From contig DASXUF010000024.1 in the NCBI GenBank assembly GCA_036504975.1, positions 1 to 60,948 of the forward strand: a stretch of DNA of 60,948 nucleotides, in the 5' to 3' direction. Under the pieces are notes generated by a model that was not told the origin of the DNA, made no database searches, and worked only from the letters and a program-made list of their open reading frames with translations. Positions 9,301 through 17,241 of the stretch are shown piece by piece (within the stretch, counting starts at the first letter, position 1; every line of letters starts with the position of its first letter). The stretch comes from Candidatus Binatia bacterium (GTDB taxonomy: Bacteria > Desulfobacterota > Binatia > UBA9968). The position numbers were made by a program, and so were the translations under genes.

Positions 9301-10359
9301 CTACACCTCCATCTCAAACTCCCGTCTCCATTCGTCGGCCGGTAAAGCGCCATCTTTCTCGGCGAGCTTGAGGAGATGCCGGATTTGCAGGCTAAGAACA
9401 TCGACGTCGGTGGAGGTAAAGCGCTCGCCGCCAAAACGGCGCACCGTATTCGCCTGACGTTTGAGCATCTCGGCGTCTTGCCGGAAGATTCGGAGCGCCA
9501 CCGGCTGAATCAACATTCTCACGAGCCAACCCGGAAAGCGCGTGCGGAAGAGGATCGACGCATGGAGGCGCGTGCGAAAATCTTCTACGGGCGTGCATAC
9601 CGTCGTAATCAGAAAATGATTCTCGGCGCCCAGGCGATACTCGACCTGGGCGACCGAGGGCAGGATGAAGCGGTCGAAGTGCGTGACGATGCCGCCCGAG
9701 GGAGAAAGAATCTTCCCGGCGAGTCCCTCGGGGCGCGGCTCACCGAGATATTCCGCCTCGACCGCGGTCGCCGTGCGCGTGACACGCACGCGAATGCGAT
9801 TCGTCCGACCGGCGCCGCGGAAAAGGCCCTGGTGAAGAAAGGCGGTGTGAGGAACGTCAAGCGCATTCTCCAGCGCGGCGTGAAGCGTGCTCTCGACCTC
9901 GACGACGCGGCGCGCCTCGGTGTAACCGCGACCCGGTGTGGGGAGACGGTAGGGTGCGGTGGTTGGGTCCTCGTCGGGTGTTGCATAGACCCATACGAAG
10001 CCGTCCTGTTCGCGCGTCGCAAACCGCGCGACCGCCCGCGTAGTCTTCGGCGCCTCGCCGACGAGGCCCGGCACCTTGACGCACGTTCCGCCGCTGTCGT
10101 ACTGCCACCCGTGGTAGGCGCACTCGAGATAACCGTTGACGCGCCGCCCGAGTGACAGCGGCGCGTTCCTATGCGCGCAGCGGTCGAGGAGCGTGGCGGC
10201 CTTTCCGTCAGGGCCGCGGAACAAGACCATCGGTGTTCCGAGGATCGCCCGCGCGAGCGGTCGGTCGCGGAGCTCGCGCGATGCGCAAGCCACGTACCAC
10301 GCGCGCTTCACGCGCGCGACCGAGAACTCGCCGTCGGACTCCGGTTTCATCGAGAACAT
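9301..10359 (-). CDS. Rieske non-heme iron oxygenase, pheophorbide/vanillate-oxygenase-like
   Basis: The 352-residue oxygenase subunit has a Rieske [2Fe-2S] domain with C61-x-H63 and C80-x2-H83 (CAHRNAPL and CAYHGWQY). Its catalytic domain carries NALDVPHTAFLH, giving the mononuclear iron ligands His171 and His176 and bridging Asp168. It resembles single-component-type alpha oxygenases that demethylate or hydroxylate aromatic or cyclic substrates. No ferredoxin or reductase gene is adjacent, so the electron donor must lie elsewhere. It is upstream of, and probably co-transcribed with, the SRPBCC protein. Substrate unknown. Confidence 0.9.
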   Translation of the reverse strand: MFSMKPESDGEFSVARVKRAWYVACASRELRDRPLARAILGTPMVLFRGPDGKAATLLDRCAHRNAPLSLGRRVNGYLECAYHGWQYDSGGTCVKVPGLVGEAPKTTRAVARFATREQDGFVWVYATPDEDPTTAPYRLPTPGRGYTEARRVVEVESTLHAALENALDVPHTAFLHQGLFRGAGRTNRIRVRVTRTATAVEAEYLGEPRPEGLAGKILSPSGGIVTHFDRFILPSVAQVEYRLGAENHFLITTVCTPVEDFRTRLHASILFRTRFPGWLVRMLIQPVALRIFRQDAEMLKRQANTVRRFGGERFTSTDVDVLSLQIRHLLKLAEKDGALPADEWRREFEMEV

Positions 10360-10504
10360 TATAATTGGTGGCAGGCGTCGTCGCCAGGAGAGAGAAGTTT
10401 AGCGGTACGGGCATCGCCACCAGCAGCACCTCTGCGACTTGTAGAATCTCATCGGCGACGTCATGAGCGTAAATTCCCCTGATCCCTATCTTAGCGGCGT
10501 CATT

Positions 10505-11296
10505 TCATACCACTGCTTTGAAAACCAACAAGTCCAGAGTCTCTAGCACCGGATTCGGCTCGCGCTCCCCGGCCGCCGCGGCCTCCAGGGCCGCCATGCC
10601 CTCTGCGAATTCCCTGTCCGAAATAAGCGCAAGCGCCGTATCGGCGCGGAGCCGCGTGCGCTCGGCGAACTCGCGGAGGCTGGCGCAGGTTTTCTGTTCA
10701 ATCCTTCTATCTGCTTTCAGCGTGAATCCTTCGGCTTCAAATATTAACTTTGTTTGCCGGGTGGTAGGCAGATATTCGCAGACCTGACGTGTGCCGGGGA
10801 AGAAACGGAAGAGTAACGGAAATCCATCGAGCCTGTCCGAAAAAGTTCCCCTGATGAGAACGCAGCCGTCTGGTCGGAGGACTCGATGGAGCTCTCGCGC
10901 GGACGCTCGATGATCGCGAATGTGGTGGTACACCTGAGACAGCCATGCAGCGTCGCAGCTCTCGTCGCGAAGCGGAAGATGCTCGGCTCTTCCGGCCACG
11001 TAGGAAACGCGAGGAGAGTTATGCTCTTCGACTGCCCGGGACAGCATGCCGCGGGAGGGTTCTACAGCGATGACCCGGGCTTGAAATGACTCGGCGAGCA
11101 GCCTGGAAAAACGGCCGGTGCCGGCGCCAAGATCGAGAATCGCGCGCGGGCGCGCGCTTTCGACAAAAGGCGCCGCCGCCGAGAGCCATGTTTGCGCGGT
11201 TTCCGGAACGAGCGCGCGGCCCGTTCGGAAGTTCGCCGACATCGGCCCGTCGTAATCGATCGCGCCGGGCGAAAACCGCCCATGCTCAGACTTCAC
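10505..11296 (-). CDS. SAM-dependent class I methyltransferase
   Basis: The core motif ILDLGAGTGRFSRLLAESF is methyltransferase motif I. It is followed by VIAVEPSRGML, AEHLPLRDESCDAAW and a late HRVLRPDGCVLIRG, a Methyltransf_11 layout as in UbiE/BioC-like enzymes. The open frame continues far upstream but loses homology-like content there, so I place the start at GTG 11296, just before the recognisable domain; the ribosome site is weak and an ATG 54 bases further in is an alternative. Acceptor substrate unknown. Confidence 0.82.
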   Translation of the reverse strand: MKSEHGRFSPGAIDYDGPMSANFRTGRALVPETAQTWLSAAAPFVESARPRAILDLGAGTGRFSRLLAESFQARVIAVEPSRGMLSRAVEEHNSPRVSYVAGRAEHLPLRDESCDAAWLSQVYHHIRDHRASARELHRVLRPDGCVLIRGTFSDRLDGFPLLFRFFPGTRQVCEYLPTTRQTKLIFEAEGFTLKADRRIEQKTCASLREFAERTRLRADTALALISDREFAEGMAALEAAAAGEREPNPVLETLDLLVFKAVV

Positions 11297-11355
11297 GTCA
11301 AGGTTAAAATCATCTGAGCCTCGGAATTTCAATAGCGGACGCTTGCAGGACGCGC

Positions 11356-12099
11356 TCAACCGACCGCAACCAAGAAGCCTCGACTGGCCAGGCCGACCAA
11401 TCGATCCAAGTTGAGAAGAAAATCCTCGTCCGCCGTTGCGCTCGGCGCGGACTCCAGGCGCCAAATGATTTCGGCGTTCAGCCACGCCGTCTCCCTCGCC
11501 TTGCGTACTTTCCACATGGCAAGGATGTCGTCTATTTCGCCAAGCTGCTGATCGATCTCGCCGATAATGCCGGTGGCGATGTACTGCTTGACCTCGCCCT
11601 CGACGACTTCGAGGATGGCGTTGACGCGGTCGAAATCTCGATACTGGGGACTGCCGCGGCGCGGCGCGACGCCGCGCTCTTTGCCGGTTTGAACGACGGC
11701 GATCGCCAGATCGTGGTTGATGTGAGCGTTCATTCCCGCCAGGGCGAATTGAAGTCGTTTGATATTCGATCTTTGTCGCGAGGCGAGAAGCGGGTACCAA
11801 CAGCGCGCGACTTTGTCCGGGTTCTGTTCCCAGGCCGCGACCGCGCCGAAGTAGAGACCGGCGAAAACCACGTCGAGCCGCTCGAGCCATGCCGGGTCTT
11901 TCCAACCTTCGGCGGGCGGCCGGTCGCGCACGCCTTCGGTTACTTTCAGGTAGAGCAGATTAAACCATTTGAGCCCGTCGTTGTTTGGCAGAGCGGCGTC
12001 GATCCCGCGCATGACGGCAATGACGTCGTCGATGGTTGTTACGGACGTTGAATTTATCATTTCAGGAAGACTTGCGCTGGTTGAGGAATTTATCGACAT
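11356..12099 (-). CDS. DUF5995 family protein
   Basis: The 247-residue protein matches my recollection of the DUF5995 pattern: IDDVIAVMRGIDAALPNNDGLKWFNLLYLKVTE, then LDVVFAGLYF, and the signature FALAGMNAHINHDLAIAV. The conserved His/Asn/Asp residues in that motif suggest a metal or catalytic site, but the family has no established function. ATG codons at 12099 and 12060 are both possible starts. It sits in a minus-strand series of small genes of mixed function. Confidence 0.75.
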   Translation of the reverse strand: MSINSSTSASLPEMINSTSVTTIDDVIAVMRGIDAALPNNDGLKWFNLLYLKVTEGVRDRPPAEGWKDPAWLERLDVVFAGLYFGAVAAWEQNPDKVARCWYPLLASRQRSNIKRLQFALAGMNAHINHDLAIAVVQTGKERGVAPRRGSPQYRDFDRVNAILEVVEGEVKQYIATGIIGEIDQQLGEIDDILAMWKVRKARETAWLNAEIIWRLESAPSATADEDFLLNLDRLVGLASRGFLVAVG

Positions 12100-12134
12100 T
12101 GCTGCTTCACGTACGCCTGGTCACAACGATTGCG

Positions 12135-12539
12135 CTAGTCCTGACACGGCAGGTTCGATTCGTCGATCGCTGCCCAACTCACGCGGCTGCCCCACTGGCG
12201 ATGCGCCGACGGCCCCATCGGCGGTACGTCATCGAGGCTGCCCGACGGAACGATCATGTGCTCGCGGGCGCGCGTCGGACGAGGCACCGGACAGTTGCAG
12301 CGCGTGCAAATCGCCGTCGAGAAGCTTCTCGCTTCCGGAAGATCGTATCGCGAGATCAATTCCTCGCCCGAGATCCATTTGAACTGATCCAGCGCCACCG
12401 CGATATTGGTCGCGCGGACCGTGCCGGTGGCTTTCCGGCAGCGCGAGCAGTAACAATGGGCGAACCGGATGAACGGCGGCCTTATTTCGTAGCGGACCGC
12501 CTTGCAAAGACAGCTTCCTCGCAGCGCTTGATCAGCCAT
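12135..12539 (-). CDS. GFA (glutathione-dependent formaldehyde-activating-like) zinc protein
   Basis: The 134-residue protein has the GFA/CENP-V zinc layout: C10-x-C12 in GSCLCKAVRY, C29-x-C31-x2-C34 in HCYCSRCRKATG, and C78-x2-C81 in ICTRCN. Family members bind two zinc ions. The S-hydroxymethylglutathione synthase activity claimed for the founding member does not generally extend to the family. The ATG at 12539 is preceded by a clear GGAGG. A decayed paralogue of its N-terminal part lies at 13656-13766. Confidence 0.88.
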   Translation of the reverse strand: MADQALRGSCLCKAVRYEIRPPFIRFAHCYCSRCRKATGTVRATNIAVALDQFKWISGEELISRYDLPEARSFSTAICTRCNCPVPRPTRAREHMIVPSGSLDDVPPMGPSAHRQWGSRVSWAAIDESNLPCQD

Positions 12540-12640
12540 GGTTGCCTCCGTGTCGCCTGAGTTATCAGTGTGCGGCGCCTTTATATTGTCCGGCGGCGCT
12601 TCGATGTCGAGTGGCTTCGCGGCGGAATTATTTCGACTTT

Positions 12641-13258
12641 CTAACCCGGTCTCTCGACAAACGTAGCGTCGCTGCGCCGAATAAATCCGGGCGGCTTGCC
12701 GGTCTTGGAGCGAACTTCCAGCCAATTTCCGGTGGCGCCCACCACGTTCACTCGGACCCCTCCGGGGATGTTGGCGACGATCCTGGATGACGCCGACGGC
12801 TTTTCGAAGACCGAAGTATCGCGAAGGGTTTCATAAGCTCCGGCGTCGGCAGTGCGCCGGGAAGCGACTGCGGGAGGGGAAGGTCGCGTTGCAGACGGCG
12901 GCGGGGCGCCGACCGTTCCGGCAGGTCTCTCCGGACGATCGTCCATTGGCGGAGGGGCGCCAACCGTTGCCGCGGACCTTCCAGGGCCTTCGTCGGCAGG
13001 AGGAGCTTCCGGATAGTCGGATCTCCGCAGCAGGTCGGTTCCGAAGTAAAGGCCGGCGATGCCGGCGATGAGCACAAACGCGATCCCGCCGACAATTACA
13101 AGCAACTTGTTCCCGGAGCTTGGTTTCGCCGGCGCCGACGCGAACGGCCGTGTTCCGGTATCCGAAGCCGGCTCGGCCGCTCGCCCCACTCTTGCGCCGC
13201 AATTCCCGCAAAAATTCTTGCCCTCGTCGATTTGATCTCCGCATTGAGTACAAAACAT
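12641..13258 (-). CDS. Zinc-ribbon / single-TM / SH3b protein, copy A
   Basis: The 205-residue protein opens with MFCTQCGDQIDEGKNFCGNCG, a zinc ribbon with two CxxC knuckles. A disordered stretch, one membrane helix (LLVIVGGIAFVLIAGIAGLY, near 50-72) and a Pro/Ala-rich linker with a repeated VGAPPP unit follow. The C-terminal SH3b domain is near 140-200 (RDTSVFEKPSASSRIVANIP, NWLEVRSKTGKPPGFI). The predicted topology places the ribbon in the cytoplasm and SH3b outside, suiting peptidoglycan or sugar binding (inference). A GGAGG precedes the ATG. It is a close paralogue of the 15610-16269 gene. Confidence 0.85.
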   Translation of the reverse strand: MFCTQCGDQIDEGKNFCGNCGARVGRAAEPASDTGTRPFASAPAKPSSGNKLLVIVGGIAFVLIAGIAGLYFGTDLLRRSDYPEAPPADEGPGRSAATVGAPPPMDDRPERPAGTVGAPPPSATRPSPPAVASRRTADAGAYETLRDTSVFEKPSASSRIVANIPGGVRVNVVGATGNWLEVRSKTGKPPGFIRRSDATFVERPG

Positions 13259-13433
13259 GGGGTGTTACCTCCGGTATGAATAGCTTGCTTCCAGACGATT
13301 CGGCCGGAGATTATCTAATGAAACGCGATCGTGTCAACCGGGTATCGGTCGCTCAAGACGTTGAAGCGCTTGTTCGGACATCGCAACTTGATTGTCGTTG
13401 GGCTGTTCGGCCGCGCTTACGGCAACCGGATCG

Positions 13434-13610
13434 CTATTTCTTTTGGCCATTTGCGGACTGAACTTCCTTCAATACGGCCGCATAGAGCCTGCCGACATTT
13501 TGACCCCACTTCGCGCCGGCATTGTCCGACAAGCCGGTATCGAACACACAGTGCGAGAGGAGAGCTACCGCTATGTCCCTCGCGATTTCTTCATCGGTCG
13601 GTTTATCCAT
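13434..13610 (-). CDS. Small ORF of 58 residues
   Basis: Reading the minus strand from an ATG at 13610 gives 58 codons and a TAG. The product begins MDKPTDEEIARDIAVALLSH and ends in VLKEVQSANGQKK. TGGAGG lies five bases before the ATG. The product is soluble, mostly helical and acidic at the N-terminus, with no family I recognise. The good ribosome site and the minus-strand context of all its neighbours argue that it is real. Confidence 0.55.
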   Translation of the reverse strand: MDKPTDEEIARDIAVALLSHCVFDTGLSDNAGAKWGQNVGRLYAAVLKEVQSANGQKK

Positions 13611-13655
13611 TTAACCTCCAGAGTTTTGGATCAGAACCTCGCAGCGGGATTCTAG

Positions 13656-13766
13656 CACGATGCGCGTCGCTTTGCGCCGACGCGAGCAAAAAAAATCGGC
13701 AAACCCAAAGAACGGCGGTCTCACCTTATAGCGGAACGTCTTGCAAAGACAATTTCCTCGAAGCGC
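13656..13766 (-). pseudogene. Decayed fragment of a second GFA-family gene
   Basis: Read on the minus strand from 13766, this stretch gives ALRGNCLCKTFRYKVRPPF followed by FGFADFFCSRRRKAT. The intact GFA protein at 12135-12539 reads ALRGSCLCKAVRYEIRPPF then IRFAHCYCSRCRKAT at residues 5-38. The first CxC pair survives but two Cys of the second cluster are lost, a stop lies immediately upstream in place of the start, and similarity ends after about 37 codons. It is a remnant of a local duplication. Confidence 0.7.
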
Positions 13767-13785
13767 TTACTTCCTTATCGTGTGA

Positions 13786-14073
13786 TTATTCCTCCACGGA
13801 GTCATCCAAGATGCCGTACTTTAGTCCTGACTCCGATAAGGCGCGCCTACAGAATTCTGCCTGGGCGCAAAGTACATAAAAGGCAGCGCCGCGGTACTCG
13901 CCGGAGAAAAATATGGCGAAGGTCGTGACGTACGGTTCGACCTCGACGGCATATTCGATGCCGTTTGCGCTCAATATTTTCTCAACCTCTTTCGCCTCGG
14001 CCAGTCGCCAGGCGAGATAGATCCGTGATACCTCTTCTTCTTCGCCAAAATCGTCAAAATCAACCCGGGGCAT
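13786..14073 (-). CDS. Hypothetical protein, DUF2007-like
   Basis: The 95-residue acidic soluble protein contains VSRIYLAWRLAEAKEVEKILSANGIEYAVEVEPY. The pattern of a strand, then a helix ending in LxxxGIxY, then a strand is reminiscent of the small DUF2007 putative signal-transducing fold, which often reads as an xEAxxIxxxLxxxGIxA unit. The resemblance is by eye only. Both termini are rich in Asp and Glu. Function unknown. Confidence 0.6.
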   Translation of the reverse strand: MPRVDFDDFGEEEEVSRIYLAWRLAEAKEVEKILSANGIEYAVEVEPYVTTFAIFFSGEYRGAAFYVLCAQAEFCRRALSESGLKYGILDDSVEE

Positions 14074-14166
14074 CCCGCTGAACTATTTCCAGCCGCGCGT
14101 TGCCGGATCGAACTCCGGCTGATCCTTTTCGGTTTCACCGGTGGCGGCTCAAGAGCTCAAAGTAGA

Positions 14167-14631
14167 TCAGGCTTTCAGCCACAAAAATGCAAAAGAAGCG
14201 CACGTGGTCACCCCAAGCAAAAGGTACCAAAAGACATTTTGACTAGCCTCATACTTCTGGATGTACTTCCCATCGGTCGCCAGGAAAGTCTCCCAGCCTC
14301 TCGGGCCGTTGTATTGCTCCGGCGCGTTTGCGTATATCCGCTCTTCCAGCTTTCTCAGATACTCGGCCTCCGTGCGGACGCCGTTCGCAATCGCGTGCGA
14401 TCTAATCAGGCAGAAAATGACGATCACGATCGGAACGAACGCCGCCGCTCTGAAGAAAACGTCGCCGCCGGAACTTTGGGTGGCAAGCCATGAATAGAAA
14501 CCTCCACAGGCGAGCACGACGTACCGCTCCATTTGCCGCTCCTCTTGAACGACGGCCAGCAGAGTCTTTCGATGCTCCTCGTGCTGCTTAACGTTGAAGT
14601 CGAATATCGCGCCGTCTTTGGGCTCGTTCAT
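14167..14631 (-). CDS. Hypothetical membrane protein with three helices
   Basis: The 154-residue protein has a charged N-terminus (HEEHRKTLLAVVQEERQMERY). Hydrophobic segments lie near 38-50, 60-77 and 132-152, and a soluble loop contains ERIYANAPEQYNGPRGWETFL. GAGGGG precedes the ATG at 14631. No family recognised. It lies in a minus-strand run with the next membrane protein and may be co-transcribed with it. Confidence 0.65.
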   Translation of the reverse strand: MNEPKDGAIFDFNVKQHEEHRKTLLAVVQEERQMERYVVLACGGFYSWLATQSSGGDVFFRAAAFVPIVIVIFCLIRSHAIANGVRTEAEYLRKLEERIYANAPEQYNGPRGWETFLATDGKYIQKYEASQNVFWYLLLGVTTCASFAFLWLKA

Positions 14632-14719
14632 ACGCCCCTCACCGATTGATTCGCGCGGAAATAAAATCGAAATAACAAATCAAACTCAATGGAAGTCGTC
14701 CTTGGATGGTTCGGGGTCC

Positions 14720-15277
14720 TCACGCAAACTCCTGCTGGATGGTTGGCGACATGAGGCGCTTGATGATCCACCCGAACAAAAGCGATAAGCCAATCGCCAT
14801 CGCAAACGAGAGTATCAACATCATCGTTGCCATGGTTTCGAACTGGGATTGGAATTCCGGCTGGGTATTGGGTGGAGCGGCGGACATCGACGACATCATG
14901 CTCTGCTGCATGATGAGCCCGCCGATCTGCCAGAGAATGCCAAAGCCCAGAAGCCAAATGAAAACGACGCGGGCCCAGTTCTTCCGCTTTAAGAGTCCAA
15001 TGGCGGACACGAATGTGGCGGCGGATACAATCAGCAGTAGGAGCATGATCGGCCTAAAATTCTCCAACATGAATTCCGCATAGGGTGGGATTTCTTGTTT
15101 GCTTTTGACCTCAGTCATCACCATCTGCATTCGATCAGGCGTAAGCACCGTGTGCACCATGATGTTCTGAAAGACAGAAATGACTGTCGCGAAGCCGGCG
15201 AGAATGATGAAAATCCACGCCAGGACCGACACGAACATGGACTGGGTAGCGGGATTCTTTTGGTTTGGTGGATTCAT
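14720..15277 (-). CDS. Hypothetical four-helix membrane protein
   Basis: The 185-residue protein has four hydrophobic segments: FVSVLAWIFIILAGFATVIS, PIMLLLLIVSAATFVSAIG, VVFIWLLGFGILWQIGGLIM and MMLILSFAMAIGLSLLFGW. Between helices 3 and 4 is a Met/Ser/Pro/Gln-rich loop. ATG 15277 is chosen because GGAGG precedes it; an earlier start at 15292 lacks one. It resembles small DUF-type integral membrane proteins with no assigned role. Confidence 0.7.
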   Translation of the reverse strand: MNPPNQKNPATQSMFVSVLAWIFIILAGFATVISVFQNIMVHTVLTPDRMQMVMTEVKSKQEIPPYAEFMLENFRPIMLLLLIVSAATFVSAIGLLKRKNWARVVFIWLLGFGILWQIGGLIMQQSMMSSMSAAPPNTQPEFQSQFETMATMMLILSFAMAIGLSLLFGWIIKRLMSPTIQQEFA

Positions 15278-15609
15278 GCTCCCTCCAGTCACTGGTTTTT
15301 ATGCTGTCAGGGAAGCTTTTTGTGGGACCTGACACGAAACCAACAAAGCGCACGGTAAAGTTTAGAGCGGCTGCCGAATCGGAGTCGCGCCCGCGCGGCC
15401 AGCCGTAAATTTCGGAATTTCCTGAGATAGGGGGACTTGTGAGGTACGTGAGTACAGCCGCCCTGGATTATGCCTGAAACATTTGTGGAAGCGCCCTGCG
15501 CCAATGATCGCCGAACCATTGGGCGCCATTGTCTTCACTTCCTAAGAGCTTGTCAATTCAATTTATTCGGTAAGCAGTCAAAACTCCATGTGACATCTGC
15601 CAGGGTTTC
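15278..15609. other. Non-coding spacer
   Basis: No open frame here has a plausible start and protein-like composition. The only structure noted is a 9-bp hairpin with one bulge (gcgccaatg 15498-15506 against cattgggcgc 15517-15526) without a T-run. The spacer separates the second zinc-ribbon/SH3b gene from the membrane-protein gene. Confidence 0.5.
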
Positions 15610-16269
15610 TTACCCCCGTCTTGGGGCAGGCAAGGCGTCGCTCCGGCGAATAAATCCTGGCGGATTGCCGGTCTTGGAGCGAACCTCCAGCCAATTCCCG
15701 GTGGAACCCACCACCTCTACTGTGTAGCCTCGGGGGATGCTGGCGACGATTTTCGAGGAAGCCGACGGGGCTTCGTAAACCGAGGTGTCGCGAACAGCTT
15801 CGTAAGTTCCGGCCGCGGCCGTACTCCGGGAGGGCGCTGCGGGAGTTGAGGGGCGCGCACGGGACGCCAGTGGTTTCTTCGCCGCGCTCCCTCCTGCCTT
15901 CGACTTGGGAGCTTCCTCTGCGGGAGACGGTAGGGGCTCAGGAGAACGGGCCGTCTCCGCGGAACTCGCCGGAGGCTCGTCCGTGCGGGCGAACTCCTCT
16001 TTTCCCGATGGCCTCATCAGTGCGAGGTACGCGCCGGCGCCGGCGAGTATAACGATGAGCGCTACGACGGCGGCGATGACAAGCGGCTTGTTGAGCTCGC
16101 GTTGTCCTTTTGCCGGTGTCGGGCTCGGCCATGCCGGTCGATCCGGAGAGCTGGGGTCGGAATCGGCCGTCGGATCGGGCCGAGCTTCGGTCTCGGTAAC
16201 CCTGGCTCCGCAATTACCGCAGAATCTTTGTCCTTCGTTAAGTTGAGCGCCGCATTGAGTGCATGACAT
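15610..16269 (-). CDS. Zinc-ribbon / single-TM / SH3b protein, copy B
   Basis: The 219-residue protein is a paralogue of copy A with the same order. Zinc ribbon MSCTQCGAQLNEGQRFCGNC comes first, then a disordered Pro/Asp-rich stretch and a membrane helix (LVIAAVVALIVILAGAGAYL). A Ser/Pro/Ala-rich linker leads to the C-terminal SH3b domain (RDTSVYEAPSASSKIVASIP, NWLEVRSKTGNPPGFIRRSD). The SH3b ends are almost identical between copies while the linkers are unrelated. GGAGGTAAC precedes the ATG at 16269, the same leader core as copy A. A start further upstream lacks support. Confidence 0.85.
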   Translation of the reverse strand: MSCTQCGAQLNEGQRFCGNCGARVTETEARPDPTADSDPSSPDRPAWPSPTPAKGQRELNKPLVIAAVVALIVILAGAGAYLALMRPSGKEEFARTDEPPASSAETARSPEPLPSPAEEAPKSKAGGSAAKKPLASRARPSTPAAPSRSTAAAGTYEAVRDTSVYEAPSASSKIVASIPRGYTVEVVGSTGNWLEVRSKTGNPPGFIRRSDALPAPRRG

Positions 16270-16395
16270 AAAAGTTACCTCCAGTAAGGAACTAGCACCT
16301 GGATGATTCGGCGGCAAGGTATCTAAGCAAGGCCGCTGGTGTCGCTATAGAAAGAAAGTAGTATCGAGTTCCCGTATAGTTCTTTTTCTCTCGCC

Positions 16396-16538
16396 TAGTG
16401 GACTGTATCACTTAATTTGGCAACGCCGTTCTGGTTCGACAAGCTCACCACGAACGGCGTTTTCCTAGTCCGTTCGCACTGAGCTCGTCGAAGTGCGAGG
16501 AAGCCATCTGTTGCCGAATCGTCTGTTACAGTGCACTA
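16396..16538. mobile_element. MITE-like element with about 30-bp terminal inverted repeats and TA ends
   Basis: The left end 16395-16424 starts ctagtggactgtatca. The right end 16510-16539, read in reverse complement, starts ctagtgcactgtaaca. The two 30-base ends agree at 23 positions by my alignment. Each end is bordered by the dinucleotide TA, the target duplication used by IS630/mariner-type transposases. The 139-bp interior encodes nothing and contains an inverted pair of TTCGACAAGCTCA-type arms. It is best read as a non-autonomous element; no transposase is in the window. Confidence 0.6.
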
Positions 16539-16596
16539 GACATGGATATGCATCGTTAATATCCTCCTCGAAGCGCTTGGACGGATGTCAGTACTC

Positions 16597-17061
16597 CTAT
16601 GTTGAGTCATTTTTATTGCCACGCGCCAACGCCGACCGCCACACGAGCGCGATAAAAAGCAATTGGAGAAGGATTCTAGGCACGAGCGGTGTCGGAGACT
16701 GCCCGCCAAACGGCACGCCGGCCATGGCGGCATGCATGTTGGCCGGCAACACTGCGAGCAATAGCAGGATCAGGCCAATCGCCGCCGGGACTCTCGTCGC
16801 CGGGTTCAAGAGCCCGATACCGCCGGCGATCTCTGCCACTCCTGTAAACGTGACCATAAATTCAGGGTAGGGCACCCAGGGTGGAACCATCCGGATTAGG
16901 TCTTCGCGCATGCAATTGAAATGCGCCGCTGCCGTGAACCAGAACATGACCGCTAAGCCTACCCGAGTCGCCGCCGCCCAGGAGTCGAGAGCGTGCACCC
17001 CGAAACGTCCAATGGCTCTGGCAAGAAGTATGGCGCCCAATAGTACGATCAGGGGAATCAA
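16597..17061 (-). CDS. DoxX-family membrane protein
   Basis: The 154-residue protein has four hydrophobic helices and the DoxX pattern: AATRVGLAVMFWFTAAAHFN, FMVTFTGVAEIAGGIGLLNP, AAIGLILLLLAVLPANMHAA and a last helix near 128-145. Some DoxX members take part in thiol/redox or quinone-linked complexes, but most are uncharacterised. The start appears to be TTG 17061 with AAAGGGA upstream. It follows the small membrane genes at 17.1-17.6 kb closely and probably shares their transcript. Confidence 0.8.
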   Translation of the reverse strand: MIPLIVLLGAILLARAIGRFGVHALDSWAAATRVGLAVMFWFTAAAHFNCMREDLIRMVPPWVPYPEFMVTFTGVAEIAGGIGLLNPATRVPAAIGLILLLLAVLPANMHAAMAGVPFGGQSPTPLVPRILLQLLFIALVWRSALARGNKNDST

Positions 17062-17073
17062 AGTGAGTTCCCT

Positions 17074-17241
17074 TTATGTATTAGGTTCCGCCGCCACTTC
17101 TTCACTAAATGTTGTAGCATTAGGCAGAAAGCTCCCAGGCCTGAGCCATCGAAAGAGCACCCGTGGTAAGAGCAGGCCTGTTGCGAAGGTGAACCAGACC
17201 CACGCGCTATTGATCAGGAGTTCTCGCCACGGAAGTGCCAC
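17074..17241 (-). CDS. Short single-helix membrane ORF, perhaps the frameshifted end of the upstream gene
   Basis: From GTG 17241 this frame gives 55 residues: VALPWRELLINSAWVWFTFA, then TGLLLPRVLFRWLRPG and a polar tail. One helix and a basic stop-transfer segment are clear. It overlaps the last 28 bases of the 17214-17624 gene in another frame and has no good ribosome site. It may be a separate small protein, or a fifth helix of the upstream protein separated by a frameshift or sequencing error. Confidence 0.4.
   Translation of the reverse strand: MALPWRELLINSAWVWFTFATGLLLPRVLFRWLRPGSFLPNATTFSEEVAAEPNT

Noticed and set aside
10505-11905. 466-residue reading of the methyltransferase frame
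   Set aside because: The upstream 200 residues are antisense-like and overlap the DUF5995 gene; the domain begins near 11296.
13392-13655. Plus-strand 87-residue frame
   Set aside because: Overlaps the minus-strand small ORF, which has the better ribosome site, and shows no protein-family features.
15307-15519. Minus-strand 70-residue frame in the 15.3-15.6 kb spacer
   Set aside because: No ribosome site, Arg/Ser-rich composition, no family resemblance.
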